The position numbers and the translations under genes are program-made. This document shows, piece after piece, positions 6,925-15,391 of a stretch of 64,000 nt of DNA; within the stretch, counting starts at the first letter, position 1; every line of letters begins with the position of its first letter. This DNA comes from Actinoplanes missouriensis 431 (GTDB lineage: Bacteria; Actinomycetota; Actinomycetes; Mycobacteriales; Micromonosporaceae), in the NCBI RefSeq assembly GCF_000284295.1, contig NC_017093.1, forward strand, positions 2,232,001 to 2,296,000, read 5' to 3'. The notes under the pieces are model-generated. The model saw only the letters and a program-made list of their open reading frames with translations, was not told where the DNA came from and did no database searches.

Positions 6925-8805
6925 ATGAGCATGGAGATGGCGGCGTGGAACTCGATGTACCACGCCATGCATCGGCAGGACGACAAGCGGCCGTTCTCGC
7001 GGGCCACGCTGCGGCGGATCGCGGGATTCGCGCGGCCGCACCGGCGCGCACTGGCCGGATTCCTTTTAGTGAGCGTGGTGACGGCGGTGCTCGCCGTTGC
7101 CACTCCGGTGCTTGCCGGGCGGGTGGTGGACGCGATTGTCGACGGCGAGAACGTCGATCTCGTCATCGGTCTGGCGGTGGCGATCGGCGTGTGCGCGCTT
7201 GCCGAATCGGGACTGGGGCTGGTGCAGCGGTGGCTTTCCGCGGGGATCGGTGAGGGGCTGATTCTCGACCTGCGCACGGCCGTTTTCGATCACGTGCAGA
7301 AGATGCCGGTGGCGTTTTTCACCCGGACCCGCACGGGCGCGCTGGTGAGCCGGCTCAACAATGACGTGATCGGGGCGCAGCGGGCGTTCAGCGACACGCT
7401 TTCCGGCGTGGTCGGCAATCTGGTCGGGCTGATTCTGACGCTGATCGTGATGCTCGGCATCTCCTGGCAGATCACGCTGTTGTCGCTGGTGCTGCTGCCG
7501 ATTTTCGTGCTGCCGGCCCGGCGGATGGGACGGCGGCTCGCCGGTCTGGAACGGGAGGCGGCCACGCACAACGCCGCCATGAACACGCAGATGACCGAGC
7601 GTTTCTCGGCGCCCGGCGCGACGCTGGTGAAACTGTACGGGCGGCCCGGCGCGGAATCCGCGGAATTCGCCGCCCGGGCCCGCCGGGTCCGTGACATCGG
7701 GGTGCGCACGGCGATGGCGCAGTGGGTGTTCCTGACCGCGCTGGTCTCGGTCTCCGGGGTGGCGATCGCGCTGGTCTACGGCCTGGGCGGCTTCTACGCG
7801 CTGCGCGGCCGGCTGGAACCGGGCGCGGTGGTGGCGCTCGCCATCCTGCTGACCAGGCTCTACGCGCCGCTCACCTCGCTGGCGAGCGCGAGGGTCGAGA
7901 TGATGAGCGCGCTGGTCAGCTTCGAGCGGGTGTTCGAGGTGCTGGACCTGAAGCCGCTGATCGAGGAGAAGCCCGACGCCCGATCAGTTCCAGACGGGCC
8001 AGTGTCGGTGGAATTCGACAACGTGCGGTTCGCGTACCCGTCCGCCGACAAGGTCTCGCTCGCCTCGCTGGAGGAGGTGGCGACGCTCGACACCCGCGGT
8101 GGGGTGGAGGTGCTGCACGAGGTGTCGTTCCGGGCCGAACCGGGTCAGATGGTCGCTCTGGTCGGCTCGTCCGGCGCCGGGAAGTCCACGATGGCGTCGC
8201 TGCTGCCCCGGCTCTACGACGCCGGTTACGGCGCGGTCCGGCTGGCCGGCGTGGACGTGAAGGATCTGACCGCGGCGTCGCTGCGCGAGACGCTCGGCAT
8301 GGTCACCCAGGACGGTCACCTGTTCCACGAGTCGGTGCGCGCCAATCTGCTGCTGGCCCGCCCGGAGGCGACCGAGGACGAGTTGTGGGACGCGCTGCGC
8401 CGGGCCCGCATCGACGACCTGGTGCGATCGCTGCCGGACGGCCTGGACACGGTGGTCGGTGAACGCGGCTACCGGCTCTCCGGCGGGGAGCGTCAGCGTC
8501 TCACCATCGCGCGGCTGCTGCTGGCGAAACCCCGGGTGGTGGTGCTGGACGAGGCGACCGCGCACCTCGACTCGACGTCCGAGCTGGCGGTGCAGGAGGC
8601 GCTCGGCGAGGCGCTCGACGGCCGGACCGCGGTGGTGATCGCGCACCGGTTGTCCACGGTCCGCGCCGCCGACCAGATCCTGGTGATCGAAGACGGTCGC
8701 GTGATCGAACGCGGCACGCACACCGAGCTGCTCGCGGCCGGCGGTCGCTACCAGGAACTGCACAACACCCAATTCAGCGAGACCGTCAGGACAGCAGCTT
8801 CCTGA
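6925..8805 (+). CDS. ABC exporter, fused permease and ATPase
   Basis: 626 residues. The six-helix exporter domain covers about 30-330. The nucleotide-binding domain has Walker A GSSGAGKST (about 413), Q-loop VTQDGHLF, signature LSGGERQR (about 518), Walker B VVVLDEAT (about 538) and H-loop IAHRLST (about 571), all intact. It should act as a homodimer, or with an unseen partner, in the cytoplasmic membrane, exporting a drug, lipid or peptide. The start ATG at 6925 has GAGGGGGAGG ahead of it. It is a stand-alone gene next to the mobile-element boundary and followed by a long repeat-rich spacer. Substrate unknown. Confidence 0.9.
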   Translation: MSMEMAAWNSMYHAMHRQDDKRPFSRATLRRIAGFARPHRRALAGFLLVSVVTAVLAVATPVLAGRVVDAIVDGENVDLVIGLAVAIGVCALAESGLGLVQRWLSAGIGEGLILDLRTAVFDHVQKMPVAFFTRTRTGALVSRLNNDVIGAQRAFSDTLSGVVGNLVGLILTLIVMLGISWQITLLSLVLLPIFVLPARRMGRRLAGLEREAATHNAAMNTQMTERFSAPGATLVKLYGRPGAESAEFAARARRVRDIGVRTAMAQWVFLTALVSVSGVAIALVYGLGGFYALRGRLEPGAVVALAILLTRLYAPLTSLASARVEMMSALVSFERVFEVLDLKPLIEEKPDARSVPDGPVSVEFDNVRFAYPSADKVSLASLEEVATLDTRGGVEVLHEVSFRAEPGQMVALVGSSGAGKSTMASLLPRLYDAGYGAVRLAGVDVKDLTAASLRETLGMVTQDGHLFHESVRANLLLARPEATEDELWDALRRARIDDLVRSLPDGLDTVVGERGYRLSGGERQRLTIARLLLAKPRVVVLDEATAHLDSTSELAVQEALGEALDGRTAVVIAHRLSTVRAADQILVIEDGRVIERGTHTELLAAGGRYQELHNTQFSETVRTAAS

Positions 8806-9037
8806 TCACCGGGATCGGTTCCATGAGGGTGGCGAATGCCCGCCGCCACGGATGCCCTGAACAGTTGTCATCCGCGGATCGGACAAATTTCCGATGACGT
8901 GCTGCTTCGTTTGACGGAGTGGAGCGGCGTGGATGAGGTCACACGCAACGACTGCGTGGCGTTTCATCAAGGCCAGGGCGGGATGGAAGCACACGAACCG
9001 TTTCGGTGCGACCTCATCGCGGCCAGCGTGAATGTCG

Positions 9038-9255
9038 GTGCGCCGCCACCCCACGCACGGGCCCACCGTGAGTCGCCGCCCGTGCACGGGCCCACCGTGA
9101 GTCGCCGCCCGTGCACGGGCCCACCGTGAGTCGCCGCCCGTGCACGGGCCCACCGTGAGTCGCCGCCCGTGCACGGGCCCACCGTGAGTCGCCGCCCGTG
9201 CACGGGCCCACCGTGAGCCGCCACCCACGCACGGGCCCACCGTGAGCCACCCTGC
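9038..9255. repeat. 29-bp tandem array carrying a 14-bp palindrome per unit
   Basis: Five identical 29-bp units occupy 9061-9205, each GCCCACCGTGAGTCGCCGCC followed by CGTGCACGG. A degenerate unit at 9206-9234 and partial units lie on both sides. Where one unit meets the next, the sequence GCCCGTGCACGGGC is a perfect 14-bp palindrome, so identical palindromes recur every 29 bp, close to three helical turns. There are no spacers of varying sequence, so it is not a CRISPR array. Confidence 0.85.
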
Positions 9256-9447
9256 CGCTCACCACCTGAACGGGAGATCAACGTGGCCCGAGTGGCGTTC
9301 CGCGAGTGCCAGCCGTAGCCGGCGCAGGATTCGCGGCCGTTGTGCCTGCGCCGGCCAGCCACCGTCACAGGCTGACCGAATCCCGCACCCCGCGACGAAC
9401 AGCCGGAGCTCACCCCGGTCGTCAACTCAAGCTGAGTGGCACTGCAC

Positions 9448-9485
9448 GGGTGGTGGTCGCGTCGCGAGCGACCACCACCCTCTTT
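9448..9485 (+). terminator. rho-independent terminator candidate
   Basis: A 13-bp perfect stem, GGGTGGTGGTCGC (9448-9460) with GCGACCACCACCC (9468-9480), with a 7-nt loop and TCTTT following on the plus strand. The nearest clear plus-strand gene is the ABC exporter ending 640 bp earlier, so what it terminates is uncertain. Confidence 0.6.
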
Positions 9486-9751
9486 CCGACGCGTCGCACG
9501 CCCGGCGGGCAGCGCCCAGTGTGAACGCGACCCTCATGTTCTCGGACCCGGTGCCGCTGACGGCAGACTGCGGGTCCGTCGCCTCTCCCGGCCTCCGCAG
9601 CGGCGTGCTGCGCTCTTCCTCCCAGGCCTGGCCCGCCTCGCCAAGGATGACCGGACCGCGATCCTGACGGCCGTGCCGGAACAGCGACGCGCCTCGATCG
9701 AGACGAAGTTCAACCCAGCGCTGCGGGAGCTACCTCTCTACGGCCCTCCGG

Positions 9752-10756
9752 TCAGTCCACGGTGACCACGGCCCGGCCGGCCAGGGTGCCGCCGGCGAGC
9801 CGCTCGTAGGCCGTGCCGATCTCGTCGAAGCCGAACTCCTCGACCTCGTTACGGATCAGACCGGCCCGGGCCAGCGCGATCACCTCCCGGGCGTCGGCGA
9901 TCGTGGAGCCCTGGAACGTGAAGACCTCGCCGTCGCGGGGCAGGTTGCCGAACCACGGGCGGCGCAACGTGCCGCCGGCCGAGCCGATCAGGCCGTAGGC
10001 GCCGCCGGGCCGGACGGCCGCCACACCCGCGGTGATCGTCTCGTCGGTGCCGGCGAAATCGAGGACCGCGTCCGCGGCGAGCCGGGGCGTCGACACCTCG
10101 GCCGCGTGTGCGCCGACCGACGTGGCGTAGGCGCGCCGGGCCGGCAGCGGGTCGACCGCGATCACCGAGGCGGCGGTGAGCGCCCGCAGGAACTGCACGG
10201 CGAACGCGCCGAGACCGCCGGCGCCGATCACCACGACGGTTCCGCCCGGGCTGATCCGGGGCAGCGCCCGGCGGACGGCGTGGTAGGCGGTGGCGCCCGC
10301 GTCGGTGAGCGGGCCGGCCGTGCGCGGGTCGAGGTCGCCGAGCCGCAAGAGGTCACGGCGACCGGGAACGAGCACGAACGAGGCCAGGCCGCCGTCACGC
10401 CCGTACCCCCGGCCGGTCAGCCCGGCGGCGCAGTCGCTGTCCCGGCCGCGCACGCAGAAGTCGCAGGTGCCGCAGGACGTGGGGGAGACCAGCGCGACTG
10501 CCTCGCCCACCGTGAAGCCCTCCGCGCCGGCGCCCAGCGCGGCGACGTGCCCGGCTGTCTCGTGTCCGAGAGTGAACGGCATCTGCCAGCCCATCGCCGT
10601 GCCCGCGGACTGCGGGATCCGGCGCATCGTGAGGTCCGAACGGCACAGTCCGCAGCCGGCCACCCTGATCAGAATCTGCCCGGGGCCGGGCGCGGGGACC
10701 GGGACGGTGGTCGTCTGCGGGGGCTCACCCCAGCCGGTCATCCGATAGGCGCGCAT
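9752..10756 (-). CDS. zinc-dependent alcohol dehydrogenase (MDR family)
   Basis: 334 residues from the ATG at 10756. It has catalytic-zinc residues in CGLCRSD and GHETAGH, the structural-zinc loop CGTCDFCVRGRDSDC (four Cys), and a Rossmann motif GAGGLG near residue 180. It oxidises an alcohol or reduces a carbonyl with NAD(P)+. It is divergent from a steroid-regulon operon across a KstR-type palindrome (10811-10824), so it is probably co-controlled and may act on a steroid-derived alcohol or aldehyde. A longer start at 10888 would cross the operator and is rejected. Confidence 0.85.
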   Translation of the reverse strand: MRAYRMTGWGEPPQTTTVPVPAPGPGQILIRVAGCGLCRSDLTMRRIPQSAGTAMGWQMPFTLGHETAGHVAALGAGAEGFTVGEAVALVSPTSCGTCDFCVRGRDSDCAAGLTGRGYGRDGGLASFVLVPGRRDLLRLGDLDPRTAGPLTDAGATAYHAVRRALPRISPGGTVVVIGAGGLGAFAVQFLRALTAASVIAVDPLPARRAYATSVGAHAAEVSTPRLAADAVLDFAGTDETITAGVAAVRPGGAYGLIGSAGGTLRRPWFGNLPRDGEVFTFQGSTIADAREVIALARAGLIRNEVEEFGFDEIGTAYERLAGGTLAGRAVVTVD

Positions 10757-10810
10757 CGAGTCCACGTGGAACACGTTATCGCAGAATGAACTGCGTACAT
10801 TGCCAGAAGT

Positions 10811-10824
10811 TAGAACGAGTTCTA
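10811..10824. promoter_or_regulatory. KstR-type operator
   Basis: TAGAACGAGTTCTA is a palindrome of the form TnnAACnnGTTnnA, the published mycobacterial KstR consensus. It lies between the divergent alcohol dehydrogenase (start 10756) and the Rv3531c-like gene (start 10836), placed to repress both. Confidence 0.75.
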
Positions 10825-10835
10825 GTGTCGAGCAC

Positions 10836-11963
10836 GTGTTGACGAAGCCGTTGGCGGACGCGATCCGCACCGCCGAGCAGATCATCACCAGCGCGCCGCA
10901 CGTGAGCGGCGAGCGCGACCTCGCCGAGGGCTACGACTATCTGGCCGGCAGCATCCGGGGTGCGCTGCAGATGGCCTGGGCCTACGAGCGGGACCATCCC
11001 TATTTCGTACGGTCGACGGGTCCCTACACGAAAATGGGCCTCGACAACCCGGACACCCTCTATTTCCACGCGTGGCTGCGCGACGACGCCGAATACGTCG
11101 TCACCGGCGTGCGCGGGTCCACAGCCGACCTCAGTTTCCAGATCCTCGACGGCGACTATTCACCGGTTGACGTGCCCGGCAGCCTGGCCGCATTCGACGA
11201 CCGGGAACTGGAGATCGGCGCCGACGGGTCGTACACGTTGCGGCTCGCCCCGGCGCCGAAAGCGGCGATGCTGGTGGTCCGCGAAGTCTTCAGCGACTGG
11301 TCCACCGAACGACCCGGAACGCTGCGCATCGCCCGAGCCGACCGGGTCGGTTCCGCGCCGCCGCCGGTCACCCTCGACAGGGTCACCAAACGGTACGGGG
11401 TAGCCGGCAAGATCCTGATCAGCCGGTTGCGCACCTTCCTCGCTTTCGCCGAACGTTTCTACCTGGGACTGCCGGTGAACACGCTCACCACGCCGCGGTC
11501 CACTCCGGGCGGGCTTTCCACGCAGTTCTCGTCGGTGGGGCATTACGACCTGGACGATTCGCAGGCCATGGTGGTGACGGTTCCCGCCTCGGATGCCCCC
11601 TATCAGGGAATTCAGCTGGGCAGCATGTGGTACGTGTCGCTGGACTACGTCAACCACCAGACCAGCCTCACCCGGGACCAGGCGCGGATCGACCCGGACG
11701 GCATGATGCGATTCGTCATCAGCGAACGCGATCCGGGCGTGGCGAACTGGCTGGAACGGACCGGGCACCGGCGCGGATACGTGCAATTGCGCTGGCAGCG
11801 ATTGTCCCGGCCGCTGACCGCCGAGGACGGGCCCCGCGTCGACATCATCGCCGTCGACGACCTCGCCGAACAGTTGCCCTATTTCGAGCCGATCAGCGCC
11901 GGGGAATGGCGGGCGCGGATCGCCGCCCGGCAGGCCGCCACCGCCGAGCGCATGCTGGGGTGA
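10836..11963 (+). CDS. Rv3531c-like protein of the steroid regulon
   Basis: 375 residues from the GTG at 10836. An earlier TTG at 10800 would run through the KstR site. No standard motif is obvious. The C-terminal third (YVSLDYVNHQTSLTRDQARI onward) looks like a beta-rich DUF1214-type region. Length and neighbours (an SDR, then a sulfotransferase-like gene in tight order) match the Rv3531c-Rv3530c-Rv3529c cluster of the M. tuberculosis KstR regulon as remembered; this synteny is the main evidence. The biochemical role is unknown; lipid or steroid handling is inferred. Confidence 0.7.
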   Translation: MLTKPLADAIRTAEQIITSAPHVSGERDLAEGYDYLAGSIRGALQMAWAYERDHPYFVRSTGPYTKMGLDNPDTLYFHAWLRDDAEYVVTGVRGSTADLSFQILDGDYSPVDVPGSLAAFDDRELEIGADGSYTLRLAPAPKAAMLVVREVFSDWSTERPGTLRIARADRVGSAPPPVTLDRVTKRYGVAGKILISRLRTFLAFAERFYLGLPVNTLTTPRSTPGGLSTQFSSVGHYDLDDSQAMVVTVPASDAPYQGIQLGSMWYVSLDYVNHQTSLTRDQARIDPDGMMRFVISERDPGVANWLERTGHRRGYVQLRWQRLSRPLTAEDGPRVDIIAVDDLAEQLPYFEPISAGEWRARIAARQAATAERMLG

Positions 11964-11967
11964 CGTC

Positions 11968-12729
11968 GTGCTCGCCGGAAAGGTCGTGGTGGTCGCCGGA
12001 GTCGGTCCGGGACTGGGTCAGGAGATCGCGCTGCGGGCCGCCGGATACGGCGCCGAGGTGGTGCTGGCGGCCCGCACCGCCTCGTTTCTGAAAGAGGTGG
12101 CGGAAAAGATCGGGCGGGCTCTCGTCGTCCCGGTCGACCTCGGCGATTCCGTGGACACGGAACGGCTGGCCGCCGCGGCGACCGACGAGTTCGGCAGGGT
12201 CGACGTGCTGGTGCACAACGCGTTCTCGATGCCGCCGATGCGCAGCCTCACGCACGTGGACCTGCCGGACCTGTCCGCGTCGTTCGACGCCAACGTGGTG
12301 GCGGCGCTGCGCACGATCCGCGCGTTCACGCCGTCCCTCGCCGCATCCCGCGGCTCGATCGTGGTGGTCAATTCGGCGGTGCTGCGGCACTCCCGGAAAC
12401 CGTTCGGGCCGTACAAAATCGCGAAGGCCGCCCTGCTCGCCGCCACCCAGAATCTGGCGAGTGAACTCGGGCCGGCGGGGGTGCGGGTCAATTCGGTGGC
12501 GCCCGGCTGGATCTGGGCGGACACGTTGCGGGCCTGGTTCGACTATCTCGCCGCGCAACGGGAGGTGCCGGCTCAGCAGATCTACGACGAGACGGCGGCG
12601 ATGACCGATCTGCGGCGATTGCCGGAGCCGGGCGAGGTCGCCGACGCGGCTCTCTTTCTCGCGTCGGATCTGGCCCGTGGCATCACCGGGCAATGCCTCG
12701 ACGTGAACTGCGGGGAGTTTCACCATTGA
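11968..12729 (+). CDS. short-chain dehydrogenase/reductase (Rv3530c-like)
   Basis: 253 residues, GTG start 4 bp after the preceding stop. The cofactor loop is GVGPGLG rather than the usual TGxxxGxG. The Rossmann fold continues with VLVHNAFS in place of NNAG. Catalytic Ser (VVNSAVL) and YKIAK (Tyr-x3-Lys) are present. It is likely a NAD(P)-dependent dehydrogenase acting on a steroid or side-chain hydroxyl. Its stop overlaps the next gene's TTG start (TTGA), so the two are coupled. Confidence 0.8.
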   Translation: MLAGKVVVVAGVGPGLGQEIALRAAGYGAEVVLAARTASFLKEVAEKIGRALVVPVDLGDSVDTERLAAAATDEFGRVDVLVHNAFSMPPMRSLTHVDLPDLSASFDANVVAALRTIRAFTPSLAASRGSIVVVNSAVLRHSRKPFGPYKIAKAALLAATQNLASELGPAGVRVNSVAPGWIWADTLRAWFDYLAAQREVPAQQIYDETAAMTDLRRLPEPGEVADAALFLASDLARGITGQCLDVNCGEFHH

Positions 12730-13859
12730 CTGACACCGATCGCACTGATGTCGGCACCATGGACGATCTGCATGCGTCCGCGACCCGGATGACCGGACTC
12801 GACGACTTCGGCGAGCCGTCCTATCGGGAAGGCCTGGGGAGGCTGCTTTCCGCGTACCGGGAAGAAGCGGGTCTGACGCCCGCCGGAAGCAAACAGACCC
12901 GGCGGTTGTTGCGCGGTGCCCTGGTCTCCCGGCTCCTCAGCGAGGCGGCGTGGCGGCGATATCCGGCGGCGGCGCCGGTGACCCGGCCGATATTCGTGAC
13001 CGGCCTGCCGCGCACCGGAACCACGGCATTGCACCGGCTGCTCGCCGCCGACCCGGACCATCAGGGCCTCGAACTGTGGCTGACCGAGGTCCCGCAACCG
13101 CGCCCGCCGCGGAAGACGTGGGATGCGCATCCGGTCTACGCCATGCTGCGCGACGCCTATCGGGCCCATTCCGCATTCGACGGTGTGCACCATCTCGGGC
13201 CGGACGAGGTGGAGGAATGCTGGCGGTTGCTCTGCCAGTCGATGACCTCGGTGTCGTTCGAGTGCACGGCGCACATCCCGTCGTATTCGTCCTGGCTGGC
13301 CGCGACCGACTGGACCGGCGCCTATCGCCGTCACCGCCGCAATCTGGAACTGATCGGCGGAAACGACCCGGGCCGGCGCTGGGTGCTGAAGAATCCGAGC
13401 CATCTGTTCGCGCTGGACGCGCTGCTCGCCGTCTATCCGGACGCCACGATAATCCAGACCCATCGCGACCCGCGCAGCGTGATCGCCTCGGTCTGCAGCC
13501 TCAACGCGGTCGCCTCCGACGGCTGGTCGACGGTCTTCTCCGGGCGGGTCCTCGGAACGGATCAGCTCACCCTGTGGTCCCGCGGCCTGCACCGTTTCGC
13601 GGCCTCCCGCAAATGCCACGACCCGTCCCGTTTCATCGACGTCCGTTACGAGGATTTCGTCCGCGCCCCGCTCGACACGGTCGACGCGATCTACGCGCGC
13701 CTCGGCCTGGAGCTGAGCGGCGCGGCCCGGGCGGCCATGCGGGCTTCCCACGCGGAGAGCCTGCGGGGTACGCGGAGACCGGCGCACGTCTACGACCTGA
13801 AGACCTACGGCCTGACCCCGGACGAGGTGGACCGCGCTTTCGAGCCGAGCACGCAGTAG
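12726..13859 (+). CDS. sulfotransferase-family protein (Rv3529c-like)
   Basis: 377 residues from the TTG at 12726, which overlaps the SDR stop. It has the PAPS-binding loop VTGLPRTGTTALHRLL (about residue 88) and the 3'-phosphate motif RDPRSVIASV (about 245) of the sulfotransferase fold. It is the third gene of the KstR-box operon. Transfer of a sulfo group to a lipid or steroid is the family expectation; whether it is catalytic is unknown. The stop TAG lies inside a sequence (13856-13869) repeated elsewhere in the window. Confidence 0.8.
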   Translation: MTDTDRTDVGTMDDLHASATRMTGLDDFGEPSYREGLGRLLSAYREEAGLTPAGSKQTRRLLRGALVSRLLSEAAWRRYPAAAPVTRPIFVTGLPRTGTTALHRLLAADPDHQGLELWLTEVPQPRPPRKTWDAHPVYAMLRDAYRAHSAFDGVHHLGPDEVEECWRLLCQSMTSVSFECTAHIPSYSSWLAATDWTGAYRRHRRNLELIGGNDPGRRWVLKNPSHLFALDALLAVYPDATIIQTHRDPRSVIASVCSLNAVASDGWSTVFSGRVLGTDQLTLWSRGLHRFAASRKCHDPSRFIDVRYEDFVRAPLDTVDAIYARLGLELSGAARAAMRASHAESLRGTRRPAHVYDLKTYGLTPDEVDRAFEPSTQ

Positions 13860-13935
13860 CCGGCGCAGGGGCCGCCCGGCTCGCGTTACCCACATCGAGG
13901 CGGCGAGCGCACGCGAACGGAAACCCGGTGGGTGG

Positions 13936-14799
13936 TCACAGCTTGCTGATCACCTCGTCGGCGAAGCGGCGCAGCGCGTCCTGCTTGACCCGCAGGGGAG
14001 CGTCGAAGCCCGCCGAGACCCACGGGACCACTATCGCGTCGGTGACGCCGGCTTCGGCCTGCCGGCGATAGCCCGCCAGCCCGAACTGGTCGACGCAGAC
14101 GGCCTGGATCTCGAAGGGGCGGTCGGCGCGGCCGGCTGCGGCGCGCAGGGTCGCGAGCCGGTCGATCACCGTGGTCAGTTCGGAGAGGCGCATCATCGCT
14201 GACGACCAGCCGTCGCCGACCCGGGCGGCGCGGCGCAGCGCCGGCTCGGTGTGCCCGCCCACGTAGATCGGCACGGGTGCGCTCGGCGCCGGGCTCATCT
14301 GCAGTTTCTCGAACGAGAAATGCTTCCCGTGGTACGACACCATGCCGCCCCCGAGGATCAGTTTGAGCACGTCGATCGCCTCGTCGGCGCGGGCGCCCCG
14401 GTCGCGGAACGGCGCGCCGCACCAGTGTGACTCCTCCGGCGACCAGCCGAGCCCGACTCCCAGCCCGAAGCGGTTGCCGGTCAGGTTCGCCACCGATCCG
14501 ACCTGCCGGGCCAGCAGCACCGGGTTACGCGGATCGAGTTTCAGCACCTGGGTGTAGAAGTGGATCCGGCTGGTGACGGCGCCCATCGCGGCCGCGGCGA
14601 TCAGCGGGTCGGCCCACGGTGTGTCGGCGTCCCAGAAACGGCGGCCGTCCGGCGTGTACGGGTACGACCCCTCGGTCTGCTCGGAGTAGAAGATCGAGTC
14701 GGGCAGCGCGATCGACGAGAACCCGCACTCCTCGGCGGTGGCGGCCAGTGCGGTGAGCTGGTCGATCGGGCTCAGGGCGACGCCGAGCGTGAACTTCAT
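13936..14799 (-). CDS. LLM-class (F420-type) oxidoreductase
   Basis: 287 residues with the luciferase-like TIM-barrel pattern: FTLGVALSP at the first strand, FGLGVGLGWSPEE in the middle, and VPIYVGGHTEPALRRAARVG near residue 180. Such enzymes usually use coenzyme F420 or FMN. The ATG at 14799 overlaps the stop of the short acyl-CoA dehydrogenase upstream (ATGA), making it the third gene of the fadE operon controlled from 16531-16544. Probable substrate: a steroid-catabolism intermediate (inference from context). Confidence 0.85.
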   Translation of the reverse strand: MKFTLGVALSPIDQLTALAATAEECGFSSIALPDSIFYSEQTEGSYPYTPDGRRFWDADTPWADPLIAAAAMGAVTSRIHFYTQVLKLDPRNPVLLARQVGSVANLTGNRFGLGVGLGWSPEESHWCGAPFRDRGARADEAIDVLKLILGGGMVSYHGKHFSFEKLQMSPAPSAPVPIYVGGHTEPALRRAARVGDGWSSAMMRLSELTTVIDRLATLRAAAGRADRPFEIQAVCVDQFGLAGYRRQAEAGVTDAIVVPWVSAGFDAPLRVKQDALRRFADEVISKL

Positions 14800-15383
14800 G
14801 TCAGAACCGTCCCCAGGGTGAGCAGGTGCGCGGTCGCCCCGCCGGATCGGAACTCGTGCTGCTCGGCGGCGAGGAAGTACCGGTGCAGTGGATAGTCGAG
14901 GTCGAGTCCGGTCCCGCCGTGCACGTGCACCGCGGTGTGCAGCACGCGATGGCCGGCCTCGGCCGCCCAGAACGCGGCGGTGGCGATCTCAGCGGTCGCC
15001 GGCGGGTCGTTCGCGGAGCACCAGACGGCCTGCCAGAGCGCCACCCGGAGCGCCTCGACGTCGATGTACGCGTCGGCGAGCCGCTGCGAGACGGCCTGGA
15101 ACGAGCCGATCGGCCGGCCGAACTGCACCCGCTCACGGGCGTGGGCGGCGGTCATCTCGAGGGCCTTCTCGACGACGCCGAGCTGGTAGGCGCCCGCGCT
15201 GAGGGGGTCGGCGGGAATCGGGACGTCGGCGGCCTGACGACCGAGTTCGATCAGAATGGCGGTGCGCTCGATCACCCCGTACCCGGCGTCGTGGGCCTCT
15301 TTGAGAAGATCGCGGCCGGAGGTCGCGAGATCGTGGGCGAGCGCCGCGGCCTCGCGGGCCGAGTCGGGAAGCGTGAAGTCCAT
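14796..15383 (-). CDS. truncated acyl-CoA dehydrogenase-like protein lacking the middle domain
   Basis: 195 residues where the family normally has 320-390. Residues 1-58 match the N-terminal helical domain (ILIELGRQAADVPIPADPLS), and residue 59 onward is already the C-terminal helical domain (ALEMTAAHARERVQFGRPIG, later HVHGGTGLDLDYP). The FAD-contacting beta domain of roughly 120 residues is missing in frame, with no stop or frameshift. It follows the full-length dehydrogenase by 8 bp. Steroid ACADs are often heteromers with a non-catalytic partner, so a structural subunit is possible; a decayed gene is the alternative. Confidence 0.75.
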   Translation of the reverse strand: MDFTLPDSAREAAALAHDLATSGRDLLKEAHDAGYGVIERTAILIELGRQAADVPIPADPLSAGAYQLGVVEKALEMTAAHARERVQFGRPIGSFQAVSQRLADAYIDVEALRVALWQAVWCSANDPPATAEIATAAFWAAEAGHRVLHTAVHVHGGTGLDLDYPLHRYFLAAEQHEFRSGGATAHLLTLGTVLT

Positions 15384-15391
15384 CGATGCTC

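Larger units (their letters stand above)
8806..9751. other. 946-bp intergenic stretch with repeats and hairpins
   Basis: No convincing gene. It holds a 29-bp tandem array (9038-9255), a hairpin with 10-bp arms CCGGCGCAGG/CCTGCGCCGG (9319-9328 and 9345-9354), and a strong terminator-like hairpin at 9448-9485. Open frames through the array change meaning with every register and are judged non-coding. The stretch 9560-9760 has an open frame ending ETKFNPALRELPLYGPP that could be a gene remnant, but it was not recognised. Confidence 0.6.

Noticed and set aside
9061..9234. Possible CRISPR array
   Set aside because: Repeat units are directly adjacent with no variable spacers and no cas genes nearby.
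8806..9425. Minus-strand open frames through the 29-bp array reading GPVHGRRLTV-type repeats
   Set aside because: The 29-bp period cycles all frames, so any strand stays open; there is no ribosome site, domain or conserved start. Treated as intergenic repeat.
9436..9765. 109-residue plus-strand frame before the alcohol dehydrogenase
   Set aside because: It begins just before a strong terminator hairpin and overlaps the convergent gene end; only its last 40 residues look protein-like and no family is recognised.
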